Positions 30,243 through 38,766 of a stretch of DNA of 64,000 nucleotides are shown one piece after another. The first letter of the stretch is position 1; every line of letters begins with the position of its first letter. The notes below the pieces were generated by a model. That model saw only the letters and a program-made list of their open reading frames with translations, had not been told where the DNA came from and did no database searches. The DNA comes from Actinacidiphila sp965342175 (GTDB lineage Bacteria; Actinomycetota; Actinomycetes; Streptomycetales; Streptomycetaceae), in the NCBI RefSeq assembly GCF_965342175.1, contig NZ_CBDRBL010000009.1, positions 62,001-126,000 on the forward strand. Reading direction: 5' to 3'. A program made the position numbers and the translations under genes.

Positions 30243-32294
30243 TCATTCGGCGGCGGTGGCCGCCTGCTCGCGCAGGATGTCCCGCAGCCGAGTCGTCCGC
30301 TCCCTCGGGGGGACCTCCGCCACGGCGCGCGGGAGCGCCTGCTCGACGCCCTGCACCACCGACAGATGGCGCTCCCCGCGGCTGAAGGCGGTGTAGATCC
30401 AGGCCCGGGTGAGGATCTCCGCGGCGTCCCCCGGCAGGACCACCACGGCGGCCGGCCAGCGGCGGCCCGCCGCCTGGTGCGCGGTGATCGCCCAGCCGTG
30501 CCGCACCACGGAGGGCACCGCGTCGGGCACGACCACCACGGGAGTGCCCCCGCAGTCGAGCCGCAGGCCCTGCGCGTCTGCGGAGACGACCGTGCCCGGG
30601 ACGGCCGCCCCCGGTGTCGGGGCGTACACGATCCGGTCGCCGGGGTCGAAGCCCGCGAAGCGGCCCGGTCCGGGGTTGAGACGCTCCTTGAGCGCGGTGT
30701 TGAGCGCCCCGGTGCCTGCGGCGCCGCCGTGCACCGGAGTGATCACCTGGGTCTGCTCCGGGGGTACGCCGATGACCCGGGGCACGGAGTCCACGACCAG
30801 CTGGACGGTGCGGTGCACGGCTTCTCCCGCGTCCCGCACCGGGACGATCACGACCTCCCTGCCCGGGGCGTCGACGGCGGCCAGTTCGCCGAAGCCGATG
30901 CCGGAGACCAGCTCGCCGACCGGGCCCGGGTCAGGCGTGCGCGAGGCGACCTGCGGGCACACCTTCGCCGCCAGCAGGTCGGCGAAGACCCGGCCGGGCC
31001 CTGCGGACCACAGCACCGCCGGGTCACCGGAGAGCACCAGGCGCGCCCCGTCGGGAACGGACTCGACCAGGGTCGCGGCCGTCTCCACGTCGAGCTGGGG
31101 CGCGTCCAGCACCGCCAGCAGGTCGAGCGCCAGCGCGTCGTCCTCGTCGCGGCCGGGGCCCTCGGAGCCCGAGAGCAGCCCGGCGAGGGTGGCAGTCGCC
31201 TCCGTGTCCACGGAGCCGGCGAGCCGCCGCCTGCCGTCCTCGGTGGCCGCGACGGCATAGGCCCGCAGTCCGAGGGAGCGCGCGGCCGCCACCAGCGCCG
31301 CCGGCTCCTCCCGGGCGGCCTCCCCGCCGGTGTGCAGGACCAGCCCGCTTGAGGCGACCGCCCGGATCAGCGCGGCGGCGGACGGCGACGGGACCGCGCC
31401 CGCCGCGCCCTCCCAGTCCTGCGGCATCTCGTCCCGCGAGGCCTCGTCCCGCGACGCGTCCGCGTCGATGGTGTTCAGCAGCCTGCCCAGGCCGTCCGCG
31501 AGGCTCTCCTCGGCCAGGGCGTAGCGGTCCAGGCCGAGAAGCAGCCGAACCGGGGCCTCGTCGTCGTCCTCCTCCCCGGCCGCCGGACGGGCGTCCACGC
31601 GCTCGTCCGGTACGTGGAAGACGAGCACCAGGCCGTCCGCGACCGCGGCCCTCAGGGTCTCCTCGGCGTCGGTGACACCGTTGCGTTCGAGCGCCGCGCC
31701 GAGCGCGCCCCACTCGAGCGCGGTGTGGCCGCGCTCGGCCGCCCGCTCCAGCAGCCAGACGACCAGCGCCCGCACCCGCCGCGGGTCGTCGGGGTCGCAG
31801 CCGCTGCCGAGGAGCGCCTTGGCGAAGCCGTCCGCCTGGTCCACCCGGACCCCGGCGAGCGCCAGCACCTGCCACGGGTCCTCGCGCAGCGCATCCCCGG
31901 CCCGCTCGCCCAGCGCCGCCACGGCGGCCTCTGCCAGGCTCTCCGGGGCCCCGCCCGCCGCCAGCACCGTCCGCGCGGCTGCCACGGCGTCCCCGCTGAG
32001 CCGAGCCGGCAGCACGGGCGGCGCCGCGGGGCCCGACACCGGCGCGGGGGAGGGGGCCGCCGCGGGGCGCGGCGGCGTGGGACGCGCGGACCCCCCGCTC
32101 CGGGCGGGCGCCGGGCGCTCCCCGCGCTCGATGGCGCGCACCGCGGCGGCCAGGTCCGTGAGTTCGGCGGGCAGCTGCGAACCGACGCCCTCGGTGGACG
32201 GCCGGGGAGCCGGGGTCTCCTCGCCGGCAGCCTCCTCCGGCACGGCGCGCCCCTCGGGGTCGCGCCCCGCGCGCTCCTCGCGGTCCTCGGTCAC
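30243..32294 (-). CDS. RecD2-like helicase-family protein lacking ATPase motifs
   Basis: This 683-residue protein has the layout of a RecD2 superfamily-1 helicase. There is a Pro/Ala-rich, disordered N-terminus (about 1-130). A helix-hairpin-helix region follows (ALREDPWQVLALAGVRVDQADGFA). Next is a core with RLVLSGDPAVLWSAGPGR (compare the VGDxxQLPSVGPG of RecD), and a C-terminal motif-VI-like region, GWAITAHQAAGRRWPAAVVV then TRAWIYTAFSRGE. No Walker A (GxGKT) occurs: the expected place reads VLHTGGEAAREEPAALVAAA. The Walker B acidic pair is replaced by LDAPQLDVE. It is therefore probably a non-ATPase relative acting in DNA binding or protein contacts. The GTG at 32294 follows GGAGG. Confidence 0.75.
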   Translation of the reverse strand: MTEDREERAGRDPEGRAVPEEAAGEETPAPRPSTEGVGSQLPAELTDLAAAVRAIERGERPAPARSGGSARPTPPRPAAAPSPAPVSGPAAPPVLPARLSGDAVAAARTVLAAGGAPESLAEAAVAALGERAGDALREDPWQVLALAGVRVDQADGFAKALLGSGCDPDDPRRVRALVVWLLERAAERGHTALEWGALGAALERNGVTDAEETLRAAVADGLVLVFHVPDERVDARPAAGEEDDDEAPVRLLLGLDRYALAEESLADGLGRLLNTIDADASRDEASRDEMPQDWEGAAGAVPSPSAAALIRAVASSGLVLHTGGEAAREEPAALVAAARSLGLRAYAVAATEDGRRRLAGSVDTEATATLAGLLSGSEGPGRDEDDALALDLLAVLDAPQLDVETAATLVESVPDGARLVLSGDPAVLWSAGPGRVFADLLAAKVCPQVASRTPDPGPVGELVSGIGFGELAAVDAPGREVVIVPVRDAGEAVHRTVQLVVDSVPRVIGVPPEQTQVITPVHGGAAGTGALNTALKERLNPGPGRFAGFDPGDRIVYAPTPGAAVPGTVVSADAQGLRLDCGGTPVVVVPDAVPSVVRHGWAITAHQAAGRRWPAAVVVLPGDAAEILTRAWIYTAFSRGERHLSVVQGVEQALPRAVAEVPPRERTTRLRDILREQAATAAE

Positions 32295-32334
32295 GGTGGC
32301 CTCCGTTGTACGGCGGACTACGGTCGGGGCCCGA

Positions 32335-33315
32335 TCACAGCGTGCTCCAGTCGTGGTCCGGATAGCGGTGCACCGGCGCAGAAACGTCGTCCAGCGCCTG
32401 GCAGATCTCATCCGGAAGACTAAGGGTCTCCACTGACAACGCCTCCGCGAGCTGCCTGGCGGTACGCGCCCCGACGATCGGCGCCGTGACCCCGGGGCGG
32501 TCCCGCACCCAGGCGAGCGCCACCTGCAGCGGGCTGGCTGCCAGTCCGTCGGCCGCTATGGCGAGCGCGTCCACGATGCGCCGGGCGGTGCCGTCGAGGT
32601 AAGGGGCGACGAAGGGCGCCATGTCCGCGGAGCCACCGCGGGAGTCCTGCGGGGTCCCGTGCCGGTACTTGCCGGTCAGCACCCCGCGGCCCAGCGGCGA
32701 GGAGGGCAGCAGCCCGACCCCCAGGTCCAACGCGGCGGGCAGCACCTCGCGTTCGATCCCGCGCTGCAGCAGCGAGTACTCCATCTGCGTGCTGGCCAGC
32801 GGTGTGCGCGTCGGCACGGCCTGCTGCCAGGTGGCCGCCTTCGCCAGCTGCCAGCCGCAGAAGTTGGACACCCCCACGTAGCGGGCGCGGCCGGAGCTCA
32901 CTGCGAGGTCGAGGGCCTGCAGGGTCTCTTCGAGCGGGGTGGCGGAGTCGTACGCGTGCACCTGCCACAGGTCGACGTGGTCCGTCCCGAGCCGCTCCAA
33001 GGAGGCGTCCAGCGCGGCCAGCAGATGGCCGCGTGAGGCGTCGAAGCGGCGGTCGGGGTCGGGGACGCTGCCGGCCTTGGTGGCGATCACCAGGTCCGAG
33101 CGCGGCACCACGTCCTCGATCAGCCGCCCGAGGAGGTACTCGGCTCCGCCGTCCCCGTACACGTCCGCGGTGTCCACGAGCGTGCCGCCGGCCTCCCAGA
33201 AGGCCTTGAGCTGGTCGGCGGCGTCGAGTTCGCCGGTGTCGCGTCCCCAGGTCAGTGTGCCGAGCCCGAGCCGGGACACGCGAAGACCCGTGCGGCCGAG
33301 GTGCCTTTGCTCCAT
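32335..33315 (-). CDS. Aldo/keto reductase
   Basis: This 326-residue TIM-barrel AKR carries the family tetrad and motifs: GTLVDTADVYGDGGAE (catalytic Asp/Tyr), VIATKAGS (Lys), LWQVHAYDS (His), YVGVSNFCGWQLAKA, and the NADPH site near IVGARTARQL. It should reduce aldehydes or ketones with NADPH. It lies 40 bases upstream of the RecD-like gene on the same strand, so they may share a transcript. The divergent LLM oxidoreductase starts 126 bases away. Substrate unknown. Confidence 0.9.
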   Translation of the reverse strand: MEQRHLGRTGLRVSRLGLGTLTWGRDTGELDAADQLKAFWEAGGTLVDTADVYGDGGAEYLLGRLIEDVVPRSDLVIATKAGSVPDPDRRFDASRGHLLAALDASLERLGTDHVDLWQVHAYDSATPLEETLQALDLAVSSGRARYVGVSNFCGWQLAKAATWQQAVPTRTPLASTQMEYSLLQRGIEREVLPAALDLGVGLLPSSPLGRGVLTGKYRHGTPQDSRGGSADMAPFVAPYLDGTARRIVDALAIAADGLAASPLQVALAWVRDRPGVTAPIVGARTARQLAEALSVETLSLPDEICQALDDVSAPVHRYPDHDWSTL

Positions 33316-33441
33316 GAGGGGTGAGATTACTGGTCGTCGGGAGCTTTGGGCAGAAGTGACGTACCCGACAGGCTCCGGCGCGCGCCGGGACCCGGTAGGG
33401 TCCGGGGGACAACGACGTTACTCATCGGTAAGGGGATCGCC

Positions 33442-34494
33442 ATGCGGCTCGGGATCAATCTCGGATACTGGGGCGCCGGGATGGACGCCGACAACCTCGC
33501 CGTGGCACGGGAGGCGGACCGCCTCGGCTACGCCGTGTGCTGGGCGGCCGAGGCCTACGGCTCGGACGCGCCCACCGTGCTGGCGTGGGTGGCCGCGCAG
33601 ACCGAGCGCATCGACGTCGGATCGGCCATCCTCCAGATCCCGGCCCGGACGCCCGCGATGACGGCGATGACCGCCGCCACCCTCGACTCCCTGTCGGGCG
33701 GCCGCTTCCGGCTGGGCCTCGGCGTTTCCGGGCCCCAGGTCTCCGAGGGCTGGTACGGCGTCAGGTTCGACAAGCCGCTGGCCCGCACGCGCGAGTACGT
33801 CGAGATCGTCCGCAAGGCGATGTCCCGGGAACGGCTGAGCCACGAGGGCGCGCACTGGACGCTGCCGCTGCCCGGCGGCCCCGGCAAGGCGCTCAAGCTG
33901 ACGGTGCACCCGGTGCGCGAGCGCGTCCCGCTGTACATCGCGGCGATCGGCCCGAAGAACCTGGAGCAGACCGGCGAGATCGCCGACGGCGCGCTGCTGA
34001 TCTTCGCCTCCGCCGGCCATCTGGAGGACACCGCGCTCCGCCACATCCGGGCGGGCCGGGAGAAGGCCGGGAAGACCATGGACGGCTTCGACGTCTGCCC
34101 GACCGTGCCGCTGGCCGTCGGCGAGGACGTGGACGCCCTGGCCGACCTCTTCCGCCCCTACACGGCCCTGTACGTGGGCGGCATGGGAAGCCGGGAGCAG
34201 AACTTCTACAACAGGCTGGCGCAGCGCATGGGGTACGAGAAGGAGGCGGCCGAGATCCAGGACAAGTACCTGGCCGGCGACAAGGACGGCGCGGCCGCCG
34301 CGATCCCGCGCGAACTCATCGACGCGACCACCCTGCTGGGCTCCGTGGCGCGGATCGCCGACCGGATGCAGGCCTACGCGGCCGCCGGCGTCACCACGCT
34401 GACCCTGTCCCCGGCCGGATTCACCCTCGACGAGCGGGTCGCCGCGCTGCGGGCGGGCGTCGAGGCGCTGGAGCGCGCAGGGCTCGCGGAGTAG
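33442..34494 (+). CDS. LLM class F420-dependent oxidoreductase
   Basis: This 350-residue protein of the luciferase-like monooxygenase fold starts MRLGINLGYWGAGMDADNLA and has AATLDSLSGGRFRLGLGVSG and PLYIAAIGPKNLEQTGEIAD. These match the F420-dependent subgroup similar to mycobacterial Rv3520c. Coenzyme F420 is present in streptomycetes, so hydride transfer with F420 is the likely chemistry. The substrate is not known. The start follows aagggga at correct spacing. Confidence 0.87.
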   Translation: MRLGINLGYWGAGMDADNLAVAREADRLGYAVCWAAEAYGSDAPTVLAWVAAQTERIDVGSAILQIPARTPAMTAMTAATLDSLSGGRFRLGLGVSGPQVSEGWYGVRFDKPLARTREYVEIVRKAMSRERLSHEGAHWTLPLPGGPGKALKLTVHPVRERVPLYIAAIGPKNLEQTGEIADGALLIFASAGHLEDTALRHIRAGREKAGKTMDGFDVCPTVPLAVGEDVDALADLFRPYTALYVGGMGSREQNFYNRLAQRMGYEKEAAEIQDKYLAGDKDGAAAAIPRELIDATTLLGSVARIADRMQAYAAAGVTTLTLSPAGFTLDERVAALRAGVEALERAGLAE

Positions 34495-34541
34495 CCGGGT
34501 CGGCGGGCGGCCGCAGGGGGAGCGGCCACACCGGTCCCGGC

Positions 34542-35147
34542 TCAGCCCTGGACCAGGCGCCCCATCATCCGCCCGAAGTCGATCAAGCGCGCTATCTGGC
34601 CCGCCCCGCCGTCGTCGAGGGACTTGCTGAACCGGAACGACTCCGGGCGGAAGCGGGCGGCGGTGACCGAGCCGTCGGCGTCGCCGCGCACCGCGCTCAA
34701 CTCCTGCGGCATGGTGGTCGCCAGCACCACAAACACCCCGCGGTCGATCCGCCGGCCCTGCTCGTCGCGGCCCACCAGGGTGCGCATGCCGACGTGGCCG
34801 ATCGCCGCCAGGGGCAGCACCTGCACGGAGGAGTCCAGCACCAGGCCGCCCGGCGCGTCCTCGTCGGCCACCTCCTCGCTGTGCCACAGGATGAGCCGCC
34901 GGCCGTCGCAGACGGCGGCCTCCTGCCACACCGAGGTGCCGGCCTCCGTCAGGTCGACGACGCGTTCGAGGGTGAAACCGCGGACCCGCCGCCTGCCCAG
35001 GACGCCGTCGATCGCCTCGAGAGCCACATCGGCGTGGAGGAAATAGGCGCGTGCCGCATCGTCAAGGCGTGCGTAAGGGGCCCAGTCCGATCCCGCCGGG
35101 CCCCCGGGCAGCGCCGTCGTCCGGCTGCGCGTCGCCTTGCTGAACAT
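34542..35147 (-). CDS. Conserved uncharacterised protein
   Basis: This 201-residue soluble protein begins MFSKATRSRTTALPGG; the longer frame to 35276 is Pro/Arg-rich and unlikely. It contains FLHADVALEAIDGVLGRRRVRGFTLERVVD and a PH-like alternating beta pattern (GLVLDSSVQVLPLAAIGHVG, GRRIDRGVFVVLAT), then SFRFSKSLDDGGAGQIARLIDFGRMMGRL at the C-terminus. Residues after about 60 could form a PH-like or SCP2-like fold; I cannot assign it. It is convergent with the LLM gene and divergent from the ferritin-like gene. Confidence 0.72.
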   Translation of the reverse strand: MFSKATRSRTTALPGGPAGSDWAPYARLDDAARAYFLHADVALEAIDGVLGRRRVRGFTLERVVDLTEAGTSVWQEAAVCDGRRLILWHSEEVADEDAPGGLVLDSSVQVLPLAAIGHVGMRTLVGRDEQGRRIDRGVFVVLATTMPQELSAVRGDADGSVTAARFRPESFRFSKSLDDGGAGQIARLIDFGRMMGRLVQG

Positions 35148-35374
35148 GTCTAGGTCGTGACCCCTCCGAGGGGCTATGAAATCACGGGCACTTCGGCCTG
35201 CGGCAGGGCCCCTCGGTTTCCGCGGCCGTGGTGGGGGCTCGGGGGTCTTCCCCGCCACGGCCGTCACCAAACACAACGCCCGGAAGCGCCCGGGGTTACG
35301 CGCCGTGCCGGACGGCGCTCATCCGATCGGCCGATTCGGCGCCCGGGGAGGTTGCCCCGTTCCCGGACGGCGAC

Positions 35375-35403
35375 TTGACTCTCCCTTGCGAATGCCCGAT
35401 TCG
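35375..35403 (+). promoter_or_regulatory. Promoter-like TTGACT upstream of the ferritin-like gene
   Basis: TTGACT (35375-35380) is followed after 17 bases by GATTCG (35398-35403). The -10 element is poor, but the position fits the 35419 start with its AGGAGG. Confidence 0.35.
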
Positions 35404-35418
35404 CGCAGGAGGTACGGC

Positions 35419-36207
35419 ATGCTCTCCGCCCGGAATCTGTTCCAGGAGATCCTCGACAACGACGACTCTTTCCGGCTGTTCTGCTCGATCGCCGCCAGCG
35501 GGGAGTCGCAGGGCGGCTGGGAGAACGGAAGGATCGCCGCGCTGGTCCCCGAGTCCCAGCGGGAACTGGCCCCCAAGATCGCCCGGCACGGCGCGGACGA
35601 GGACAAGCACGGCCGGATCTTCCACGCCCTGATGCGCAAGCGCGGCCTCGAACCCGTGCCGGTCCCGCCCGAGGCCGACTACACCATGCTCCTCGAGCGC
35701 GGCGGCATCGGTCTCGCCCACGACAAGCTGCGCCGCGACGAGCCGCTGACGGAGCGGGACATCGTCACCTACCTCGCGCACAGCCGGGTCACCGAACAGC
35801 GTGCCTCCGAGCAGATGGCGCTGCTCACCAGGTACTTCGCCGGCCATGCCGGCATCGGCAGGGCGGTCCGCATGATCTCCGCCGACGAGGACAACCACCT
35901 CGCCTACTGCCACGAGGAACTGCTGCGCCTTGCCGACGCCGGCCACGGCGCGACCATCGAGCGCACCCTGCGCGAGTGCGCCCACGCCGAGATCCGCGTC
36001 CACCGCGACGTGAGCCTGGCCGTCATGGGGCACATGGGGCGGATCCTCGGCTGGTCCAGGGCGAAGGCGGCGGTGCTGCGCGCCGGCATCCACGGGGCCT
36101 ACGCGTACGAACGGCTGGCCGGCTGGCGGCGGATGGTCCGGCTCGCCATGCCCCAGCGGCGTGACGCCCTCGGCGGTCCCGAGCCCGCGGCGGAACCGGC
36201 TCTCTGA
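35419..36207 (+). CDS. Ferritin-like domain protein
   Basis: This 262-residue helical protein has paired metal-ligand motifs of a ferritin-like four-helix bundle: KIARHGADEDKHGRIFHALM (ExxH-like DEDKH) and MISADEDNHLAYCHEELL (DEDNH with further His/Glu). It may bind a diiron centre. The family is conserved in streptomycetes next to the phosphatase and DUF3090 genes, but the reaction is unknown. The start is strongly supported by GCAGGAGG six bases upstream; the long frame beginning at 35176 overlaps the promoter and is not used. Confidence 0.8.
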   Translation: MLSARNLFQEILDNDDSFRLFCSIAASGESQGGWENGRIAALVPESQRELAPKIARHGADEDKHGRIFHALMRKRGLEPVPVPPEADYTMLLERGGIGLAHDKLRRDEPLTERDIVTYLAHSRVTEQRASEQMALLTRYFAGHAGIGRAVRMISADEDNHLAYCHEELLRLADAGHGATIERTLRECAHAEIRVHRDVSLAVMGHMGRILGWSRAKAAVLRAGIHGAYAYERLAGWRRMVRLAMPQRRDALGGPEPAAEPAL

Positions 36208-36547
36208 ACGGGCTTCCGCCCCCGGCCGGCGTGCCGCGCGGGACGCCGGAGCCGCTCGGGGTCGGCGTGCCGCTCGAACGTTCCGGTACGGCAGGGCCCC
36301 GGACACGGCGACGACGGCCAGGTCCGCGGGGCGGTCCCACGGCGGCCCGCGACGGGCTCCGGGCTCGTACACGATCCCCCGGCAGGCGGCCGTCACCGGC
36401 GGCGCCCCCTCCGGCGCCTCGGCGAGGTCCTCGGAGGCGTCGGTCCGCTCCCCCGACGCGGTGGACGGCAGAGTCGGCGATCGCCTCTGTCCCTTTCCGC
36501 GCTCCGCCGGCACCACACCGGACACCTGTGGCCGTAGGGTGGCGGGC
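36208..36547. other. Intergenic stretch with no assigned gene
   Basis: About 340 bases between the ferritin-like gene and the histidine phosphatase. A minus-strand frame reads IVYEPGARRGPPWDRPADLAV-like text (shortened here) without a start or ribosome site; it might be a gene relic. A TAGGGT at 36531-36536 could be the -10 element of the next gene. Confidence 0.4.
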
Positions 36548-37246
36548 ATGCCCACCGTGATCCTGGTCCGGCACGGCCGGTCCACCGCCAATGCGGAGAA
36601 AGTGCTGGCCGGACGGCTCCCCGGAGTCGCCCTCGACGAGACCGGACGCGACCAGGCCGCGGCGCTGGCGGCCCGGCTGGCCGGACTGCCGCCGGCCGCC
36701 GTCGTCACCAGCCCGCTGCAGCGGTGCCGGGAGACCGTGCAGCCGCTGCTGGACGCGCTGCCCGGTGTGCCGCTCCATGTCGAGGAGCGGATCACGGAGT
36801 GCGCCTACGGCGACTGGAGCGGCCGCAAGCTCGCCGAGCTGGCCGACGAGCCGCTGTGGGGCGTGGTGCAGCGCTATCCCTCGGCCGCCGTCTTCCCCGG
36901 TGAGGAGGGCGAGTCGGTGCGCGCCATGCAGAACCGCGCCGTCGACGCGGTACGCGAGTGGAACACGCGCATCGAGGAGACCCACGGACCTGACGCGCTC
37001 TATGTGATGTGCTCCCACGGCGACGTCATCAAGTCGATCGTCGCCGACGCCCTCGGCGTGCACCTGGACCTCTTCCAGCGCATCGCCGTCGATCCCTGCT
37101 CGGTCACCGCCATCCGCTACACCCAGGAGCGGCCCTTCCTGCTCCGGCTCGGGGACACCGGCAGCCTGGACGGCCTGCGCCCGAGGGAGCGGCCCGCCGC
37201 GGCCCCGGGTGACGCGGAGGTCGGAGGCGGCGCGGGCGCATCGTGA
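36548..37246 (+). CDS. Histidine phosphatase (MSMEG_4193 family)
   Basis: This 232-residue phosphoglycerate-mutase-fold phosphatase has the catalytic RHG motif in VILVRHGRSTANAEKVLAGR, SPLQRCRETVQPLL, the acid in ITECAYGDWSGR, and the second His in MCSHGDVIKSIVADALG. It matches the actinobacterial MSMEG_4193 subfamily, conserved beside DUF3090. It is a phosphatase of unknown substrate rather than glycolytic mutase. A TAGGGT ends about eleven bases before the ATG with no Shine-Dalgarno, so translation may be near-leaderless. It is followed by DUF3090 after 58 bases. Confidence 0.88.
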   Translation: MPTVILVRHGRSTANAEKVLAGRLPGVALDETGRDQAAALAARLAGLPPAAVVTSPLQRCRETVQPLLDALPGVPLHVEERITECAYGDWSGRKLAELADEPLWGVVQRYPSAAVFPGEEGESVRAMQNRAVDAVREWNTRIEETHGPDALYVMCSHGDVIKSIVADALGVHLDLFQRIAVDPCSVTAIRYTQERPFLLRLGDTGSLDGLRPRERPAAAPGDAEVGGGAGAS

Positions 37247-37304
37247 TCAGCTTCCGCAGTAGGGTGGACCGAACCGCCAAGAGACCGAACTAACGGAGCA
37301 GGAC

Positions 37305-37901
37305 GTGCCTCGTCAGGTGTTCCTCTACGACAAGCCGGAACGCTTCGTCGCCGGCACCGTGGGCCAACCAGGTCAACGCGCCTTCTTCCTGCAGGCGAGC
37401 GCCGCCGGCCGGACGACCAGCGTCGCGCTGGAGAAGACCCAGGTCGAGGCCCTCGCCGAGCGCATCGACGAACTGCTGGACGAGGTCGTGCGCCGCACCG
37501 GCGGCGCCGCCCCGGTGCCGGCCGTGGCCCCCGCGGAGCTGATGGACAACAAGCCGCTCGAGGTCCCCGTCGAGGAGGAGTTCCGGGTCGGCACGATGGC
37601 CCTGGCCTGGGACGGCGCCGAGGAACGGATGATCCTCGAGGCCCAGGCGCTGGTCGAGATCGAGGCCGAGGACGAGGACGGCCTCGAGGCGGCCGAGGAG
37701 ATGCTCCTGCAGGACGAGGAGAACGGGCCCCCGCTGCTGCGGGTGCGCCTGACCGGCGCCCAGGCCCGCTCCTTCGCCAAGCGCGCCCTCGACGTCGTCG
37801 CGGCCGGCCGCCCGCCCTGCCCGCTGTGCAGCCTGCCCCTGGATCCGGAAGGACACGTATGCCCGCGTCAGAACGGGTACCGGCGGTCGGCGACGGCCTG
37901 A
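37305..37901 (+). CDS. DUF3090 family protein
   Basis: This 198-residue protein starts at GTG 37305 (PRQVFLYDKPERFVAGTVGQ) and carries the conserved features of DUF3090: QRAFFLQASAAGR, LVEIEAEDEDG, RLTGAQARSFAKRAL. Its C-terminal PPCPLCSLPLDPEGHVCPRQN resembles a zinc ribbon. Function is unknown. It is one of an actinobacterial trio (histidine phosphatase, DUF3090, SCO1664-type kinase-like protein). Its last 43 bases overlap the next gene, indicating coupled translation. Confidence 0.88.
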   Translation: MPRQVFLYDKPERFVAGTVGQPGQRAFFLQASAAGRTTSVALEKTQVEALAERIDELLDEVVRRTGGAAPVPAVAPAELMDNKPLEVPVEEEFRVGTMALAWDGAEERMILEAQALVEIEAEDEDGLEAAEEMLLQDEENGPPLLRVRLTGAQARSFAKRALDVVAAGRPPCPLCSLPLDPEGHVCPRQNGYRRSATA

Positions 37902-38695
37902 GCGGGGACATAGCGGCCGAGCTGCTCACGCATGGCGAACTGACCGTGCGCGGGCGGCTGCGCGACGCCTCCAACGCGGTGCTCTACTGCGCCGTCGAGC
38001 ACGACGGGGTGTCCGCCCACTGCGTGTACAAGCCGGTGGCCGGCGAGCGGCCGCTGTGGGACTTCCCCGACGGGACGCTCGCGCAGCGCGAGGTCGCCGC
38101 CTATCTGGTCTCCGAGGCCACCGGCTGGAGCCTGGTGCCGCCGACCGTGCTGCGGGACGGCCCGTACGGCCAGGGGATGGTCCAGCTGTGGATCGAGACC
38201 ACGCCGGAGGACGGCGAAGGGCTCCTCGCTCTCGTCGAGGGGGAGGAGCCGGGCGAGGGTTGGAAGGCCGTCGGCTTCGCCGAGGTCGGCGAGGGCCGCA
38301 CCGCGCTGCTGGTCCACGCCGACGACCCCCGGCTGCGCCGGCTGGCCGTCCTGGACGCCGTGATCAACAACGCCGACCGCAAGGGCGGCCACCTGCTGCC
38401 GGCCGCGGACGGGCAGCTGTACGCGATCGACCACGGCGTGACCTTCAACACGCAGAACAAACTCCGCACGCTGCTGTGGGGCTGGGCCGGCGAAGCGCTC
38501 ACCGACGAGATCGTCGAAGTCCTCGGCACGCTCTCCGCGCAGCTCGCCGACGGCAGCCTCGGCGCCCGGCTCGCGGAGCTCATCACGGCCGACGAGCTCG
38601 GGGCGCTGCGGGACCGCGTCGCCGCGCTGCTGGCCTCCGGGCGCCATCCCGAGCCCTCCGGGGAGTGGCCCGCGATCCCCTGGCCGCCCATCTGA
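37859..38695 (+). CDS. SCO1664 family protein, PI3/4-kinase-like fold
   Basis: This 278-residue protein of the actinobacterial SCO1664 family has residues reminiscent of PI3/4-kinase-like folds: HCVYKPVAGERPLWDFPDG (candidate ATP lysine), DAVINNADRKGGHLL (catalytic loop) and YAIDHGVTFN (DFG-like). It may phosphorylate a protein or small molecule, but no activity is established to my knowledge. It overlaps DUF3090 by 43 bases and precedes mshC by 71 bases, so these genes may be co-expressed and related to mycothiol or redox physiology; that link is inference. Confidence 0.85.
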   Translation: MPASERVPAVGDGLSGDIAAELLTHGELTVRGRLRDASNAVLYCAVEHDGVSAHCVYKPVAGERPLWDFPDGTLAQREVAAYLVSEATGWSLVPPTVLRDGPYGQGMVQLWIETTPEDGEGLLALVEGEEPGEGWKAVGFAEVGEGRTALLVHADDPRLRRLAVLDAVINNADRKGGHLLPAADGQLYAIDHGVTFNTQNKLRTLLWGWAGEALTDEIVEVLGTLSAQLADGSLGARLAELITADELGALRDRVAALLASGRHPEPSGEWPAIPWPPI

Positions 38696-38766
38696 TCCGC
38701 GGCCCCGGACGTCCCGGCGCGTACACCGGGTCGTTTGTCGCGGACGCGGGCGGTTAATCTCATGAC

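Noticed and set aside
38700..38766. SigR-type promoter for mshC
   Set aside because: GGGTC and a later GTT are present, but the spacing (about 20 bases) and -35 sequence do not fit GGAAT-18-GTT well.
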